From Anaeramoeba flamelloides (taxonomy: Eukaryota; Metamonada; Anaeramoebidae), in assembly GCA_027625915.1 (NCBI GenBank), contig JANTQA010000047.1, forward strand, positions 5,270,001 to 5,334,000: DNA of 64,000 nt, written 5' to 3'. The notes beneath the pieces were generated by a model. That model saw nothing but the letters and a program-made list of their open reading frames with translations. It had not been told where the DNA came from and did no database searches. Every line of letters begins with the position of its first letter. The first letter of the stretch is position 1. Made by a program: the position numbers and the translations under genes. Of this stretch, positions 12,601 to 24,860 are shown in pieces.

Positions 12601-15600
12601 TTTTTGAGAATTAGATCTGATTGTTTGGTGTAAATGGAATGAAAAGTTAAGTTTTTATCTAAATGGAGAATTATTTGGTAAGGACTTTTGGTTTTTTTAT
12701 CAATTTTCTGTTTTTTTTTTATTAATATGAAAATAACCAATCTATTTAACTACTTTCTAATTCTTCAATAAAATTATAAAAGTTTTCCAGATTTTGTTAA
12801 TATTTTAAAATATTTTTTTTTTTTGTTTTTAGGATGAAGTTCTACATTCTTCAAACAAGGGTATCCCCAACTTTGTAAAACCCATATCCCATATTTTATG
12901 AAAAATATTAGGAATTAGATCTTTACTTTAGAAAAGAAAAAAATTTTTTTTAAGTTTATTACCTTTTGTTTAACGATTTAAATAAACAAATTTGAATAAA
13001 AAATTTTTTTAAAAAAGAAAAACAAAAAAACCACGTAAATCAATTTAAAGTCAAAAACGCAACCATTGAAAAGGTATTGTAAGGGTTATTCCCTTTCAAA
13101 CAAAAAAAGATTTTTTAAAAGTACCCATTATCATTTTTGTAAAAAGATTATTTGGCAAAATTCATTAGAAAAAAAAAAGAAAACATTTAAATTCTTGGAA
13201 TGTATTTAATTAATGACTCATTTTAACATAATTCTCATTTTTGATTAAACAAATCAAAAAAGTTTTTTAGAAAAAGATTCTAATTTGTGAATCAAATAGT
13301 TTTTTATTTTATCAATTTAAAGTTTTCCTTTTTAAATAGTTAGTTTTTCTTTTTTAAAAGCTTTTTTTTTTTTTTTTTTTTTTATTGTAAATTTACGACA
13401 GAAACTCATTCATTAATTTCAAATTTTGTTTTCCCCAAAATCAAAAAAAAAAAATCCCAAACTAACCAAAAAAAAAATATTATTTTTAGTTTTGAGTTTT
13501 TAAACTGGTAAAATCTTTTGTTAAACAATTATTTGAAATAAATTTAAATGAGAAATTTAAAAGTCTTAATTAGAAAAAAATAGTGCATTTCCCTCATGTG
13601 AATTCTGGCAATGTGTTGTCGAGTGAGGTTAAGTGTCGTACTGATTCCTAGCTTTCAAGGATTCAAAAGAATTAAGTAAAATCTATGATTTTACTAACTT
13701 CGTTTAAATTCTGGAAAAATTAATGGTGGTTTTCTTGAGTTTTTTGTTAATTCCGTAAAATCTCTTGATTTTCGTTAGGTTTTTTTTACTTTTTGAAATT
13801 CCGAAAATTTATTAAAATTTTCTGTTTATTTCAAAAAGTTAAAAAAACCTAGAACACTTCACAAATAAACAGAAAATTCAAGAAAACCTAACGAAAGGTG
13901 TCTATGTTTTCCAGGATTGGAAAGAATTTAGTAAAATCAAGGGGTTTTACTCAATTCTTTCCAATCCTGGAAAACCTAACGACAATAGATACTTTTTTAA
14001 TGTAGTTCTGCAAATGATAATATTATTATTACATTGATATTTAAAATATTTTTCTTATTCATTTTTTTATTTGATATAATTTTCTTTAATTACTCCTTTC
14101 TCTCAATAAATAAATAAAAATAGTACTTTTTCATTTTTATGAAAGATAATTAACGGAATATTAATTTTTTTTTAATTGGTTGTTTAATAAAATTAATTTA
14201 TCTTTTTAAAACTAAAAATCAAAATCAAAAAAAAAATCCTTTTATAAACAATCCAACTCCAAAAATAGAAAAAATAAGAAAAAGAAATAGAAGAAAAAAA
14301 ATAGAAATAATTACATGATTTCTTTTAATAGGCACATTCTTTTTTATTAAAGTTTGAAAGCAATCAAGACAAAGTAAATCCCCTTCTATGTTGAGCTTTT
14401 TTGATTCTTTATGCACCTTTGGATTGAACCTACAACACCAATTTATACCGTAAGCATAGTCATATGTTCTTGATTGTATTGTACAAGGTTTTAACCCATG
14501 TCTCACTGCGCCACAAACAATAGCTCTTCCGGGGTGAGTACCCTTTATCACTTTAATATTATAACCTTTTGTTTCAAATGTTTCACGAACTTTTGATTCC
14601 AATATTGGACAATTAGAATAGCTACCAACCATCAAAATGTTTTTTATATCACTTAAATTCTTGTGATCAACAAAAATTTGCTTTAAGCATTCAATTACTT
14701 CATTGACGGGTTCTTCGAATAAGGAATAAAAAAACTTTTTTGGAACTTTTAATTTTGTTTTGTTTATTTTTGAACATTTTAAAAAGTTTTTAAGTTTATA
14801 TTTTTTGTTCCATTTATCTGCATAATATTTTAAGGGCTTGTTTTTTAAAAGATTTTCTGTAAAATTTAAGTAATCACCCATTCTACTTTTAGCAAATCTT
14901 TGGGTAACACAATGTTTGATATTGATCCAAGAATCAAAAAGATCACCTAATTTGCCAATATTTAATTTCTCTTTAGAGTCTAAAAAGTCTTCAACAAATT
15001 CTATAAATTTTTGATCAATAATACTTGAGCCCATACTGCCTCCTTTTGCTGCTATGAGGATATGGATCTTTTTGTTATTTTTTTTTTTTTTTTCAATTTT
15101 TATTATTAATATCAATTATAATGTAAAAAAAAGAACCTCATTTGAAAAATGAATAAAAGTGGAGATATAAAAAGTATTAGTTCAAAAAACAATCATAAGA
15201 ATGTGCACTTTTCAATAATTAAATATTAATAAGTGATAAATAATTTAAACAAAATTTCCATTTATAATATCAAAATAGTTATAAATAAAATAAAAAAAAA
15301 TATTAACCACCAATAAGTTTATATATTATAAGGATCATGCCATCAGAATTGAAAACCATTCATAAAGAATTATGGGCAAATGATAGATTATATTTTATTT
15401 TTCTGTAAAAAATATATTAAATTAAATCAAATATTAACAAAACTATTTTTCAGAAAATAATAAAAGATATCGATCATTTTCTTTGGGATTGTGTCGTCAA
15501 GTGCCTCGGTTTTTTTTAATTTTTGGAATGTAAAGAAATTTAAATAAATTTTCTTTACATTTCAAAAAGTAAAAAAAACCTAAGGGTGCTTTTCCAGAAT

Positions 15601-18600
15601 TCAAAAGAATAGAGAAAAATCAAAGATTTTACTCAATTCTTTTAAATTCTGGAAAGGCTAACTGCAATTTTTTTTAATTTCAGAAATAAAAAAAAAAAAC
15701 CTATTTTTCAAAAATGTTGGATCACGTTATAATTTTATTGGAAGTGGGTTTCTCCGCATTTTGTCCCATGATCTTATCAAAATAAATTTTCAATTTTGTT
15801 ATTTTTAAAACTAAATTACATTACTTGTTGAAAACAAACTGAATTTTTAATATAAAATCTTTATAATTTATTATTGTTTGTATCATGTGTTTTGTAGTAG
15901 CTAAATAGTAAAAAATGAAAAATTAGTTAGGTTTTCTAAATTAATTTTTTTCCAAATCATTTTAATACGTAAAATTTTTTTTTATCAACCTTTAAAGGTT
16001 AAATATTTTATGCTTTAAAATGATTCTAAGAGTGCATTTCTTACAATGATTTTTAATTTAACAAATTATTTAATAAATATTTCCAAATTGCTTTGTTAAA
16101 TCCTTTAAATACACCATAATAAATACCTCACTTAAGTACGACTCTGGTGTTTTTTTTTTTTTTTTTAACAAAAGAACACTTTATAAAACCCTAAATAAAA
16201 TCTTTTTTTGGTCAAAAGAATTTATTTTAATCTGTCAATAGTCAATCATGTTTACTGCGACAAACATTTCATTAACCCTTGTTCTGTATATTACAAAGTT
16301 ATTAGGAACTTCACCACCCTTAATTTTAACAAATTGACTTTAAAAGTTAATAGAAATTAAAAAAATAAAAAATTTGTAATGAGTGCTTTATTATTTAGAT
16401 TTTTTAACAATAAAATAAGTTAAATCATAATTTTTTTTGAGTTTCAAAGAGATTTTCAGAAATAGTTATCAAAATTGTGAAAATCATTTTTTTTTGTGAT
16501 AAAATTCAAAATTAGTGGTAATCTTCCAAAAATCACTATAGTCTCATTTTATAACTAAAGAAAAAAATATTTTCATTAATTTCCCTCTTAGATAAATTCA
16601 TCTTTGTACTAATTATTATATAATATTTTTTTTTCTTTCTGAAAAGTAATAAATTATAATTTTGACTTTAAGCGACTAATATTTTGTAAATATAAAATGA
16701 AATCTTGTTAAGATCCTTAATTTTTTTTTGTAATTTATGGTTTTGGTTTCTGAAATGGATGAGTTAACCTCATCTTAATAATTTATTAATTTTAGTCTCT
16801 TTTTTTGAAATTCAAATTTCACATGTTTCCAATATAAAACTAAAAAAAGTCACCAATATTATTTTTATTAACAATTATGTTAATTCTTTGTAAATTGTGT
16901 AACAGGTTTTTAGGTTTTATGTTGGAAAGTATTGATTTTGAAAAAAAATTTCTTTTTTGAGTATTTTTTGAATAATTAATATTTTAATTCAAATATTAGC
17001 ACATAAAACTAATTGAAGTTTAGGTGATTTAATAAATGAAAATTTGAGATAAGTTTAACTACAAGTTTTCAAAATTAAATTGAGATCTATTAAGTGTAAA
17101 ATTGTTTTTTTCTTTATTGATTTTGAAAAAAGTTATTTTCTCGTTTTCAAAAAAGTAAAAAAAATTGCAAAAAAAATGAAAAAAAAAAAAAATTTACAAA
17201 AAAATTTTTTAAAGAAATTAGTTTGGTCTTATTCACAAGAATTGTTCAAACAATTTAGATCATTTTCGGAATAAAAAAATCAATTTTTAATTTTTTTGGA
17301 TAAAATATCCTCATTCCCAAATATCTTTAAGAAAATTTTTTATTGGAAAAAAAATCAAATTTAATCTTAAAATAAAAATACAGTTTCTTTGGTATAAATT
17401 GTTAAATTACTTTAAAATATTTATGGTTAAAATTATATTTATTAAAAGTGGACTAATATTTTTCAATCAACTGAATGAAAAGATTTTTTGATTAACCAAA
17501 AGTTTTATCTCAAAATAGAAAAAAAAAAACTTTTAAATTAATATTTCAGACAACAAAGACTTTATATTGAATAATAAAGATGGAAATGGTAATAAAAAGG
17601 ATAAAAACTTTTTAATAGTGTAATAAAGAAAATGAATTTTAATCACATTATTTATCATAAAAAATGAAAAAAAAAAATGATCTAACAAAAATTTTCTTTT
17701 TTTTTTTTTTTTTAATTGTTTATGGCTGCGATTGAAAAAATTTTCTTCGTAAAATATCGCCAATAAAATGTATTAAACTTTTATATGTTGTCTTAGAGTA
17801 CTGTTTCCTTAATAGTTTATTGTTTCATAAAAAATTGAAAAAAAAATTGATCTCATTAAAAAAATTTTCAATTTTGGGTTTTCTTAGTCGACGAGAATTT
17901 TTTGACAATTGGCTATATGAAATTAGTAAGTAGAGAATATCGCCAATAACATATTTTTAAATTCTCAAATATTACCTTTTATTTGGGGTTATTAGTTTAC
18001 TCAATATATATCCTTTTGTGGAACAAACAAATAAATAGAGATCACAACTTTCAATCTATTTTGTTGAGAAAAGAAAAATAGGGAATATGAAACAGTATCT
18101 AAAAATTTTTTTATTTGAAGATGTTTTGGATGTATTTCAATTTGTTTCTGAGTCAAATATTTAAATTTGGCCGAAATAGGTTGAAATAGGATAAGCATAT
18201 TCACGGTATTTAAAATAATTTTCCAAAGAGAAACAAAAAGCTCAAGAATCTTGAAATAAATGTGAGACGTCCATTGTTATTACAAAAGATATTTCACGTT
18301 TTTTAAAGTGACTTTGTTCTTTTTTGTTTTTTGTTCATTGTTTTTGTTTTGTTTGTTGTTTTTGTTTTTGTTTTTGTATTTGTTTTTGCTCGAGCACAAA
18401 AGGAAATTAAAACTTTGATAAAATTCAAAAAAGAAGAAAAAATCAAGGTTTACATTTTTTTCATTGTTTTTTGTTTTATCGATCTGCATTATCGTAATAT
18501 CGATTGTACCCGAGCCAGCATCGAGGATCATGACTTTGCCTTCATGGAAAACTTCTTCATCAACAATCTTTTGCGAGCCTATGTATCCCTCTATACCTGC

Positions 18601-19179
18601 TGCTTCAGGTTCGTGTATTAAAATTAGTTGTCTGGAAGATTCTTCATCAATAATTTCGGCCTGATAGGCACATTTTCTCATTATGGATTTTGCTTCTTCT
18701 GACCAAATCGCAGGAAGTGTAATAATCCATTGGACTTCACTTTCCTTGATTGAAGAAGAATGAAGTTTGTCCATATAGGTAAGGGATTCGTTTTTCAACC
18801 ATTGCAGAGCAAAAGAAAAAACATCAACAACAGGGAAAAAGTTTCCCCGAACAGAACTCACATTCTCTTCTTTTCGATAAAGAGCCATTTTATAATACCG
18901 AAATAACTCAAATTGTTCACACAACTCTGGTTCTTCTTTCATGTTGTTATAGTCCTGGATGGCTGTTAACCCAAAGGAATAAATTTTGGTAAGTTTTGCT
19001 CCTTGGTTCATGTCTCCTTCCCCTTCCTTCTCAAGAAGAATGGCACTATCAGTCTTATAGTCTGGCAAATTAGAATTGCCATGGACTTCGTTCTTATTCC
19101 CTACGTAACCCCATGCAAACCCACTCCTTGAGGTTCCAAAATCAATCCCAATAACACATTGATAATTTGTGTTTTCCAT
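9680..19179 (-). CDS. HSPA12-like Hsp70 family protein (three exons, giant introns)
   Basis: Exons on the minus strand: 19179-18454 (242 codons), 15067-14315 (251) and 9961-9680 (93 plus stop), giving 586 residues. Both introns are phase 0. Donors are GTAAAC and GTAATT; acceptors end AAAAAG and GATAG. Exon 1 carries the ATPase phosphate-1 motif GIDFGTSRSGFAW (11-23), LPAIWSEEAK, EPEAAG (190-195) and phosphate-2 DAGSGTID (220-227). Exon 2 opens with AAKGGSMGSS and has the adenosine-site region ILMVGSYSNCP (386-396) and GAVRHGLKP (428-436). Exon 3 (residues 494-586) is the short beta-rich tail typical of HSPA12 proteins. Length fits the family. HSPA12 proteins are divergent cytosolic Hsp70s; the client is unknown. 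VGS replaces the common VGG in the adenosine motif. An in-frame ATG at 19227 would add 16 hydrophobic residues; 19179 is preferred because it leads directly into the ATPase fold. Introns are 15068-18453 and 9962-14314. Confidence 0.85.
10200..10690. repeat. Hairpin repeat R, copy 3
   Basis: Contains at least three palindromic modules. One is the AGGATTTAAAAGAATAGAG / AATTCTTTTGAATTCTGG pair (10217-10290). A second is an arm starting AGCTTTTCTTGAGGTTTTC (from 10378), whose complement (ending 10582) matches for about 49 bases without a mismatch by eye. The third is an AGGTTTTTTTTAATTTGAG / CTCAAATCAAAAAAA pair. The linker GGCACTCTACGGCACTT lies between modules. Confidence 0.7.
11260..11915 (-). 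repeat. Interspersed repeat family A, partial inverted copy
   Basis: Read on the minus strand it contains GAAATCTTTTCAAGATCC, GATGAGTTTATCTCATC and CATATGTTTCTCAATATA in the same order as the copies at 6.65 and 16.69 kb. It lies in HSPA12 intron 2. Its two halves are separated by sequence that does not align, so it is partial or rearranged. Confidence 0.6.
13600..13985. repeat. Hairpin repeat R, copy 4, with an almost perfect 34-bp-arm hairpin
   Basis: Starts with the linker series GTGTTGTCGAGTGAGG...AAGTGTCGT. It then holds a decayed AGGATTCAAAAGAATTAAG palindrome, a TTTTTTTTACTTTTTGAAAT palindrome and the hairpin at 13906-13975. That hairpin has arms of about 34 bases separated by 2 bases. 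The arms carry changes on both sides (CCAGGATTGGAAAG against CTTTCCAATCCTGG) relative to other copies (CCAGAATTCAAAAG), yet still pair. Confidence 0.7.
15490..15690. repeat. Hairpin repeat R, copy 5
   Basis: Linker GTGTCGTCAAGTGCC is followed by two modules. The first is a TTTTTGGAATGTAAAGAAA / TTTCTTTACATTTCAAAAA hairpin with the flanking TTTTTTTT / AAAAAAAACCT arms. The second is CTTTTCCAGAATTCAAAAG paired with CTTTTAAATTCTGGAAAG (15590-15655). Confidence 0.7.
16690..18000 (+). repeat. Interspersed repeat family A, copy 2 (uninterrupted)
   Basis: This is the most continuous copy. It starts at AATGAAATCTTGTTAAG, passes through CACATGTTTCCAATATA, AACTAATTGAAGTTTAGG and TTATTCACAAGAATTG, and runs to the block near 17950. 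It shows no insertion where copy 1 carries the TTAA element. It has long A and T runs and no reading frame of interest. It is embedded in HSPA12 intron 1, on the strand opposite to the gene. Confidence 0.65.
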
Positions 19180-21680
19180 AATGAAATTGTAAATAATTAA
19201 TAGAGAAAAATGAAAAAATGAATCCATAAAGTTTGTTGTTAAATGAAAACTTGATTAAATTTGGAGAGAAACAACGAGTTTTTTGATTATTTGCAAAAGA
19301 TATTTTTTTTAATTTGATTTTCTAAAAATTTTTGTTTTATGTATTCGTATGTTAGACATTGCAATAAAAAATAACAAGATAAGTTTTTGAAAAAGGTTAC
19401 TAAACTTTAACCCACTTCCAATTATTTAAACTTTTGGAGTGACATTTCTCTTTATTTGTTTCAATGCGCACATAAATAATTTCTCTGAAAGGAGAATTGG
19501 TTCAGGGAGTTTGTCCATTTTACTAATTATGATTATATCAATTTCTTTGAAATTGAATCATTACGATCATTTCTTTAATCAAATATATTAATTTTTAAAT
19601 AAATACTAAAGTGTCAGATATCCTAGTATAATATATTGTGATATCAATTAAAAAAAGGAAACCTGAAAAATGAAAAAATTGATCAAAAAAAAATCAAGAA
19701 AAAATCATTTATTTCATGATCTTATCTGAAAATTTGAAACAATTACCTCTTTTAAATTTTGTTTTATTTTTAATTCTGTTGGGAGGTGCTTTTTTATTGT
19801 AAAATTTTTGATTAACAAATTTCTTTTATTTCAAAAGAATGAAATTTTCACTATAAATTTAATTTCTATTTTTATTTAATTCATCAAATTCTGATTTTGG
19901 ATTTAAAAATCCAAAATTTTATTATATATTCTTCATAAAAATTAATTTATTAAATATATTTGTTAGATTTTATTTTATAATTAAATATTTTCCATTGAAC
20001 AAAAAAACCCAAAATAATTTGGGATTTTGATTACAATTTTTTTATCCATATTTCTCTCTTTTGTTTTGAGTTCAACTTTGTTGTTGTTTTTTGATTTCTA
20101 GTCTTCAATACTTTTGACTTTAACCTTTGGAAAAATATTTTCTCAATTTCAACTTATTTTGATAACAATATTTGAAAAAAGATATTTGGAAGCAAATTAG
20201 TAAAAAATGTTTAATTAAAATAAAATAAATAATAATGGGAGGAGAAATTCAGGGTAATACCCAGTTTTATTCTCTTCTTAAAAGAATATGATAAAATAAA
20301 TAAATCTTCTTATAAATACTTTTAGTTCGAATTTTCATTTTTTTTTATCCATTCTTGATTTCAACAAGTTTTCTTTAAAAGGTGATCTTTCGTTTTTGGT
20401 CTTAAAAAAAAAAGATTTCTTAGTTGTAGACACTTTCTTGGGTCAATTTTGTGGTTTTTTCTATGATTAACTTTACCAATTCATTGTTCAACAATTTCTT
20501 GATTCAAAGCATAACATAATAAAACCAAAAAAAATAATCAAAATAAACGTTTAAAAAAATTGAAAATTTAAAAATTCAGCTCTGGTATTCTTTGGTTCTT
20601 TTCAGAAATAGAAAAGCGAAAACTTTTAACTTTTCAATGACCATTGGAACTAAAAAAAAATTTTCTCAATAATGATGTTGCAATTATTTTTTTTTAAAAA
20701 TTGTAAAATCTGCTAATGTACTTCTATAATTTGAAATTGCCAAAATAAGGGGGTGTATAAAACATAAATAAATCATATATTAAGAAAAAAAAGAATCAGA
20801 TCAATATTATAGGTTACTAATATCTATATCATTAATGGGGTAAAAATTTCACTTCCTTTTCAAATTTTTCTTTTAAAAATAGAGGTTTTATCTGGGTCGT
20901 AATATAATAACACCTATACGAAATTGAAGTCTATTATAGTTTTTTAATATATATATATATATATATTAGTACTCTTACCTTCTAGACTCTCCAATTTTTT
21001 TTTAAAAAAATTTTTATTATACTATTTATCTACAATAGAAATTTCAGAGAAAATATTATTTAGAAAAAAAAATAATTAACCTAAATTTTGAGAAAATTAT
21101 TTGTTTTTTTTTAAGAGGGTTATTATTTCGAGATACCAGAAATAAAACCAAATATAGTTATATTTCTAATTGGAATTCTCTAATATTTTGGAATATTTTT
21201 GATAAAATTTTTATCTTCATATGTTATCCAAATCTAATTATTTTATAAATTTGCAAGTAAAAATTAAAATATAATTTCAGGTAAAATTCTTTTTTAGAAA
21301 AGATGTTTTTGATTTTCTCTATCATTATATTTAGATATTTATCTTTCCTTAGAGAATAATTTTTATTCAGTAATCAATTTTATACCTTAATAGAATTATA
21401 ATATTTTTTTAATACTTTTTTATTATATATATATAAACCAAATTTCAAAATTAGGAGCAAACTTTTATTTTTTAATATTTTTTTCTTTTTTCAATTGCCT
21501 TTTAAAAAATAAAGTGATTACACAATATTTTTATTTATGAATCTATTTTGGTTATTATCTCTAAAAACTTTAGTAAAATGCGATATTATTCAAATTAAAA
21601 AACAATAAACAAATTTTTTTAGGATGAAAAATCTGCCCCTATTTTTGAAATTTATCTTATATTTATATTTATATATATAT
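19180..21680. other. Upstream region of the HSPA12-like gene, nothing recognised in most of it
   Basis: About 2.5 kb of AT-rich DNA. It must contain the promoter of the HSPA12-like gene, but I see no convincing heat-shock element (the TTC and GAA blocks near 19480 are wrongly spaced). A TA microsatellite lies at about 20940-20970, and a copy of short repeat E is at 21432-21590. Confidence 0.5.
21432..21590 (+). repeat. Dispersed repeat E, copy 1
   Basis: Starts after a TA microsatellite with CAAATTTCAAAATTAGG and continues through TTGCCTTTTAAAAAATAAAG to TCTCTAAAAACTTTAGTAAA. The same order of blocks occurs at 43381-43530 (same strand) and 54650-54806 (opposite strand). Confidence 0.65.
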
Positions 21681-21684
21681 ATTT

Positions 21685-21775
21685 CACAGGTATGACGATT
21701 TTTTTGATGTCATGGAACGCGTTTGCGCACGCGTTAGCGACGCGTAAATTCGTTTCCCCGAGATATATATATATA
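21685..21775 (+). repeat. Module M, copy 1 (GC-rich ~90-bp block between TA repeats)
   Basis: Begins CACAGGTATGACGATTTTT and runs through GCGTTTGCGCACGCGT to a TTCGTTTCC end; both sides are TATATA runs. A second copy lies inverted at 23312-23396 and a third, diverged, at 29205-29285. CpG-rich words here are exceptional in this AT-rich window. Confidence 0.65.
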
Positions 21776-21799
21776 TATATCACTTGTCATCCGTGTTTA

Positions 21800-23280
21800 A
21801 CGTTTATAAACAGCGAAAGATTTAAAAAATCGCGTTTTTTCGATTTTTTTGCAGGTTTTTTCGTTTCATACACTTTTTTCGTTTTTTGTTTTTTGAAACT
21901 GTCCTCTAATTCTTTTGAAATCATGTTTTTCGTTTCTGAGATATGAAAAAACTCAATTGAAAAAACTTAAAAACAACGAAAAACAAATTTAACACAGGAA
22001 GTATGCAATAACTTTAAAAGAGTTTTTAAAAATGTGAATTCGTGATTTCCCATTTAAGTAGGAGTTTTTGGTTTTAAAACATGATGGAAATGGTTTTATT
22101 TTCTATTTTTAATATGCCAAAAACACACAAAGTAGATAATAGTATAAAAATCTTAAAAAGTGTAAACTTTTTAACACCCAGAAAAGAATTATTTTTTTTT
22201 AAATGACTATTTGAGTTGAAAAATAGTTCAAAATATAACTATCTTTCATCAATTAACATATCTAATATTATTTTTTTTTATTGATCACAAAAAAAATATG
22301 AAAAATTATTTACTTAAAAAATTTTTTTCCTAATTTCAAATTTGGAAAATGTGATCACTAATTTTTTTCATCATATGAATTCCCCTTTAACTTATGAGCA
22401 ATACAATTATATGAATTTTTATTTTTTTTTGAGATTTTAAAAACCTGTTTTAACCTAATTTTTTTTAACATAACCCATACCCGTATTAATTGTTTCTAAA
22501 AAGTTATTTCCTTAGTATCCTTTATTAATTTTTATATTCACATTAATTTCATTTTTTATTATTTACTTTTTTGACAAAATTCTTTTCAAACATTTTCTTT
22601 TTTTGTTTTTTTATCTAAAATTACTAATTAACAATTTTAAAAAATATTTTTGAGTTAAATGATGGAAACAAATTCAAAGCGCGTGGTAACATAAGTATTA
22701 ACTCTTTTTCTTTATTAAATTACTTTTAGGAATAATAATATTATTTCTTTATTCAATTTGGATATTACATTCTAATATTTATTTAATTCAATATAACAAA
22801 GGGGAATTTATGAACCCATAAAAATAAATTTACAACACTCAATCCGTGTCAATAGAAGGCTTAAATTAATGTATCTGGTAAATTTGATTTACAATCATTA
22901 GAATTTAATTGATTTTTTTTTTGTTTATATTTTTTTTTTGTGATCGATCATAAATTTTATATCTAAATAATATCTCATGACATTAAATTATATTAAATTT
23001 CATGATTGTTTTTTGGTAATTTCTTGTTTGATAACAAGTCAAAATAAATACATACAATAAATTATTCTTTCAATTATTTCAATTATTTTTATATTGAATT
23101 TATTGATTTTTTGTTTCCAGTTATTGTGGTATTTTTGAGATATACTAAAATAAATAAATCAATCAACAGTAAACATGAATTTTCGAAAAAAATCTTTAAA
23201 CTACGGTGTCGAAACGGAACATATTTTACCCCTTTGGAATTTTCCTTTTTAACAAAATTTTCCTACATATACATACCTAC

Positions 23281-23314
<34 letters not shown>

Positions 23315-24860
23315 CAGAGAAACGAATTTTACACGTCGCTCACACGTGTGCAAATGCGTTTCATGAAATCATAAAAATCGTCATACCTGTGATATATATA
23401 TATATATAGATGAATTTTTTTTTTTGAAGTAAAAACGAAAACACAATAATAATTCTTTATTGAAAATATATATATATATAAAAGCAATAATAAAATAATG
23501 AAAATAATTGAAAGAATAATCCATTGTATTTATTTATTTTGATTGTTAAAAAAAAAAAAAATATAGAAAAATATTGAATTAAAATTTATTTTTATGTAAT
23601 TAAATAATTTTGTTATATAAAAATTTATGATCGATCACAAAAAAAAAAGTATAAACAAAAAAGAAAAGCAATTAAATACTAATCATTTTAATATCAAATT
23701 TATGGAAACTCTAATTTAAATCTTCACTACATCTGGACTAACTATTTTAATTTTATCTTTATTGGTTCAGTACTTTTCAATTGTTATGATAAAGGTAATA
23801 AATATTTTAGAATGTGTAAATATAATAAAGAAATAATATTATAATTCTTGAAATAATTTAAAAAGTGAAGGTGCTTATTACTTATTGTATAACATTTTTT
23901 GATTTTTTTCCACATTTAAACAAAGAAATATTGTTTTAAAATGTAGTAAGTGGAAATTTTGGGCAAAAAGGTAAAAAAGTATTGTTTGAAAACAATTTCG
24001 TAAAAAAATAAATAATAAAAAAATGAAATTATTATTTTAACTATTGTCAATAAAGTTATTCCTAAGGAAATAATTGTTAATAAATTAGAAATGTGATAAG
24101 CTTTATGTAAAAAAATAGGGGTAAAACGGTTTTATTGTATGCAAAAAAAAAAAAAATTAACTAATATGATTTTCTTACTCATGTGTTGAAATAATACTCA
24201 AAATCTAAAAAAAAACACTGATCACATTCTCCAAATCAAAATTGTGATAAAAATTTTTTTTAAGTTAATAATAATGAATTTTTTTTTTGTGATCGTAAAA
24301 AAAAATATTATGGGGTGGTGTACGTAAACACTATAGATTAGATGTACACATCTAATTTGGACTTGATAAAAAATTCTAATTTTGAAGAATTTTTGAACTC
24401 AAATTGTGAATTATTTAAAAAAAAAATTATTCATTTAAATATTGTTTAAAGTGTCTACAATTTTAGGTGTTTTAAACGGGAAACCCACTTTTATTGTTCT
24501 TGAGTTGTACAAATATAAAATCAAAGAACTATACATGAAATTTTAACTCAAACCCCCCACTTAAATAGGAAATCACTAACTATTATTGTTTTCCAAGGCT
24601 TTTAAGTCTATTAAGTCTTATACATATACACACAAACACACACATATATACATACACACACATATATATATATATATCGTTGTTTTTAAGTTTTTTCGTT
24701 TGCGTTTTTTCACTTCCCAGGAACGAAAAGTATGATTTCAAAAGAATTCGGGCACTTTTTCAAAAAAGAAAAAACGAAAACATAGAAAGAAACGAAAAAT
24801 CATTTAAAAAAAGCGAAAAAACGCGATTATATACATCTTTTGTGTTTTTGAAAAGAAAAC
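21800..24860. repeat. Large degenerate palindrome, about 1.3-kb arms
   Basis: Left and right arms match as inverted repeats at many spaced anchors. These are ATCGCGTTTTTT (21829) with AAAAAACGCGAT (24827); GTGATTTCCCATTTAAG (22042) with its complement ending 24576; TTGTGATCGATCATAAATT (22938) with its complement ending 23640; and ATTATTCTTTCAATTATTT (23061) with its complement ending 23520. The midpoints of these pairs fall at 23290-23328, so one axis explains all of them, with small indels. The arms are diverged (clearly below 90% identity by eye). No coding region is supported. Confidence 0.7.
23312..23396 (-). repeat. Module M, copy 2, inverted, near the palindrome centre
   Basis: The complement of this block reads CACAGGTATGACGATTTT, then ACGCATTTGCACACGTGTG, GCGACGTGTAAAATTCG and TTTCTCTGATATA, closely parallel to copy 1. 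It is again bounded by TA microsatellites on both sides. Confidence 0.65.

Larger units (their letters stand above)
9962..14314 (-). other. Giant intron 2 of the HSPA12-like gene (4353 bp)
   Basis: On the coding strand it runs from a GTAATT donor after codon His493 to a GATAG acceptor before Val494. It contains hairpin repeat R copies at 10200-10690 and 13600-13985 and an inverted partial copy of repeat A at 11260-11915. No nested gene is recognised. The remaining sequence is AT-rich and unassigned. Confidence 0.75.
15068..18453 (-). other. Giant intron 1 of the HSPA12-like gene (3386 bp)
   Basis: The donor is GTAAAC after Asn242. The acceptor ends AAAAAG before Ile243 and has an A-rich rather than pyrimidine-rich approach on the coding strand. 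It holds hairpin repeat R at 15490-15690 and a long copy of repeat A at 16690-18000. No nested gene is recognised. Confidence 0.75.

Noticed and set aside
19470-19510. Possible heat-shock element upstream of the HSPA12-like gene (TTC and GAA blocks).
   Set aside because: The spacing between TTC and GAA is three bases instead of two and no regular array exists. HSPA12 genes also need not be heat-induced.
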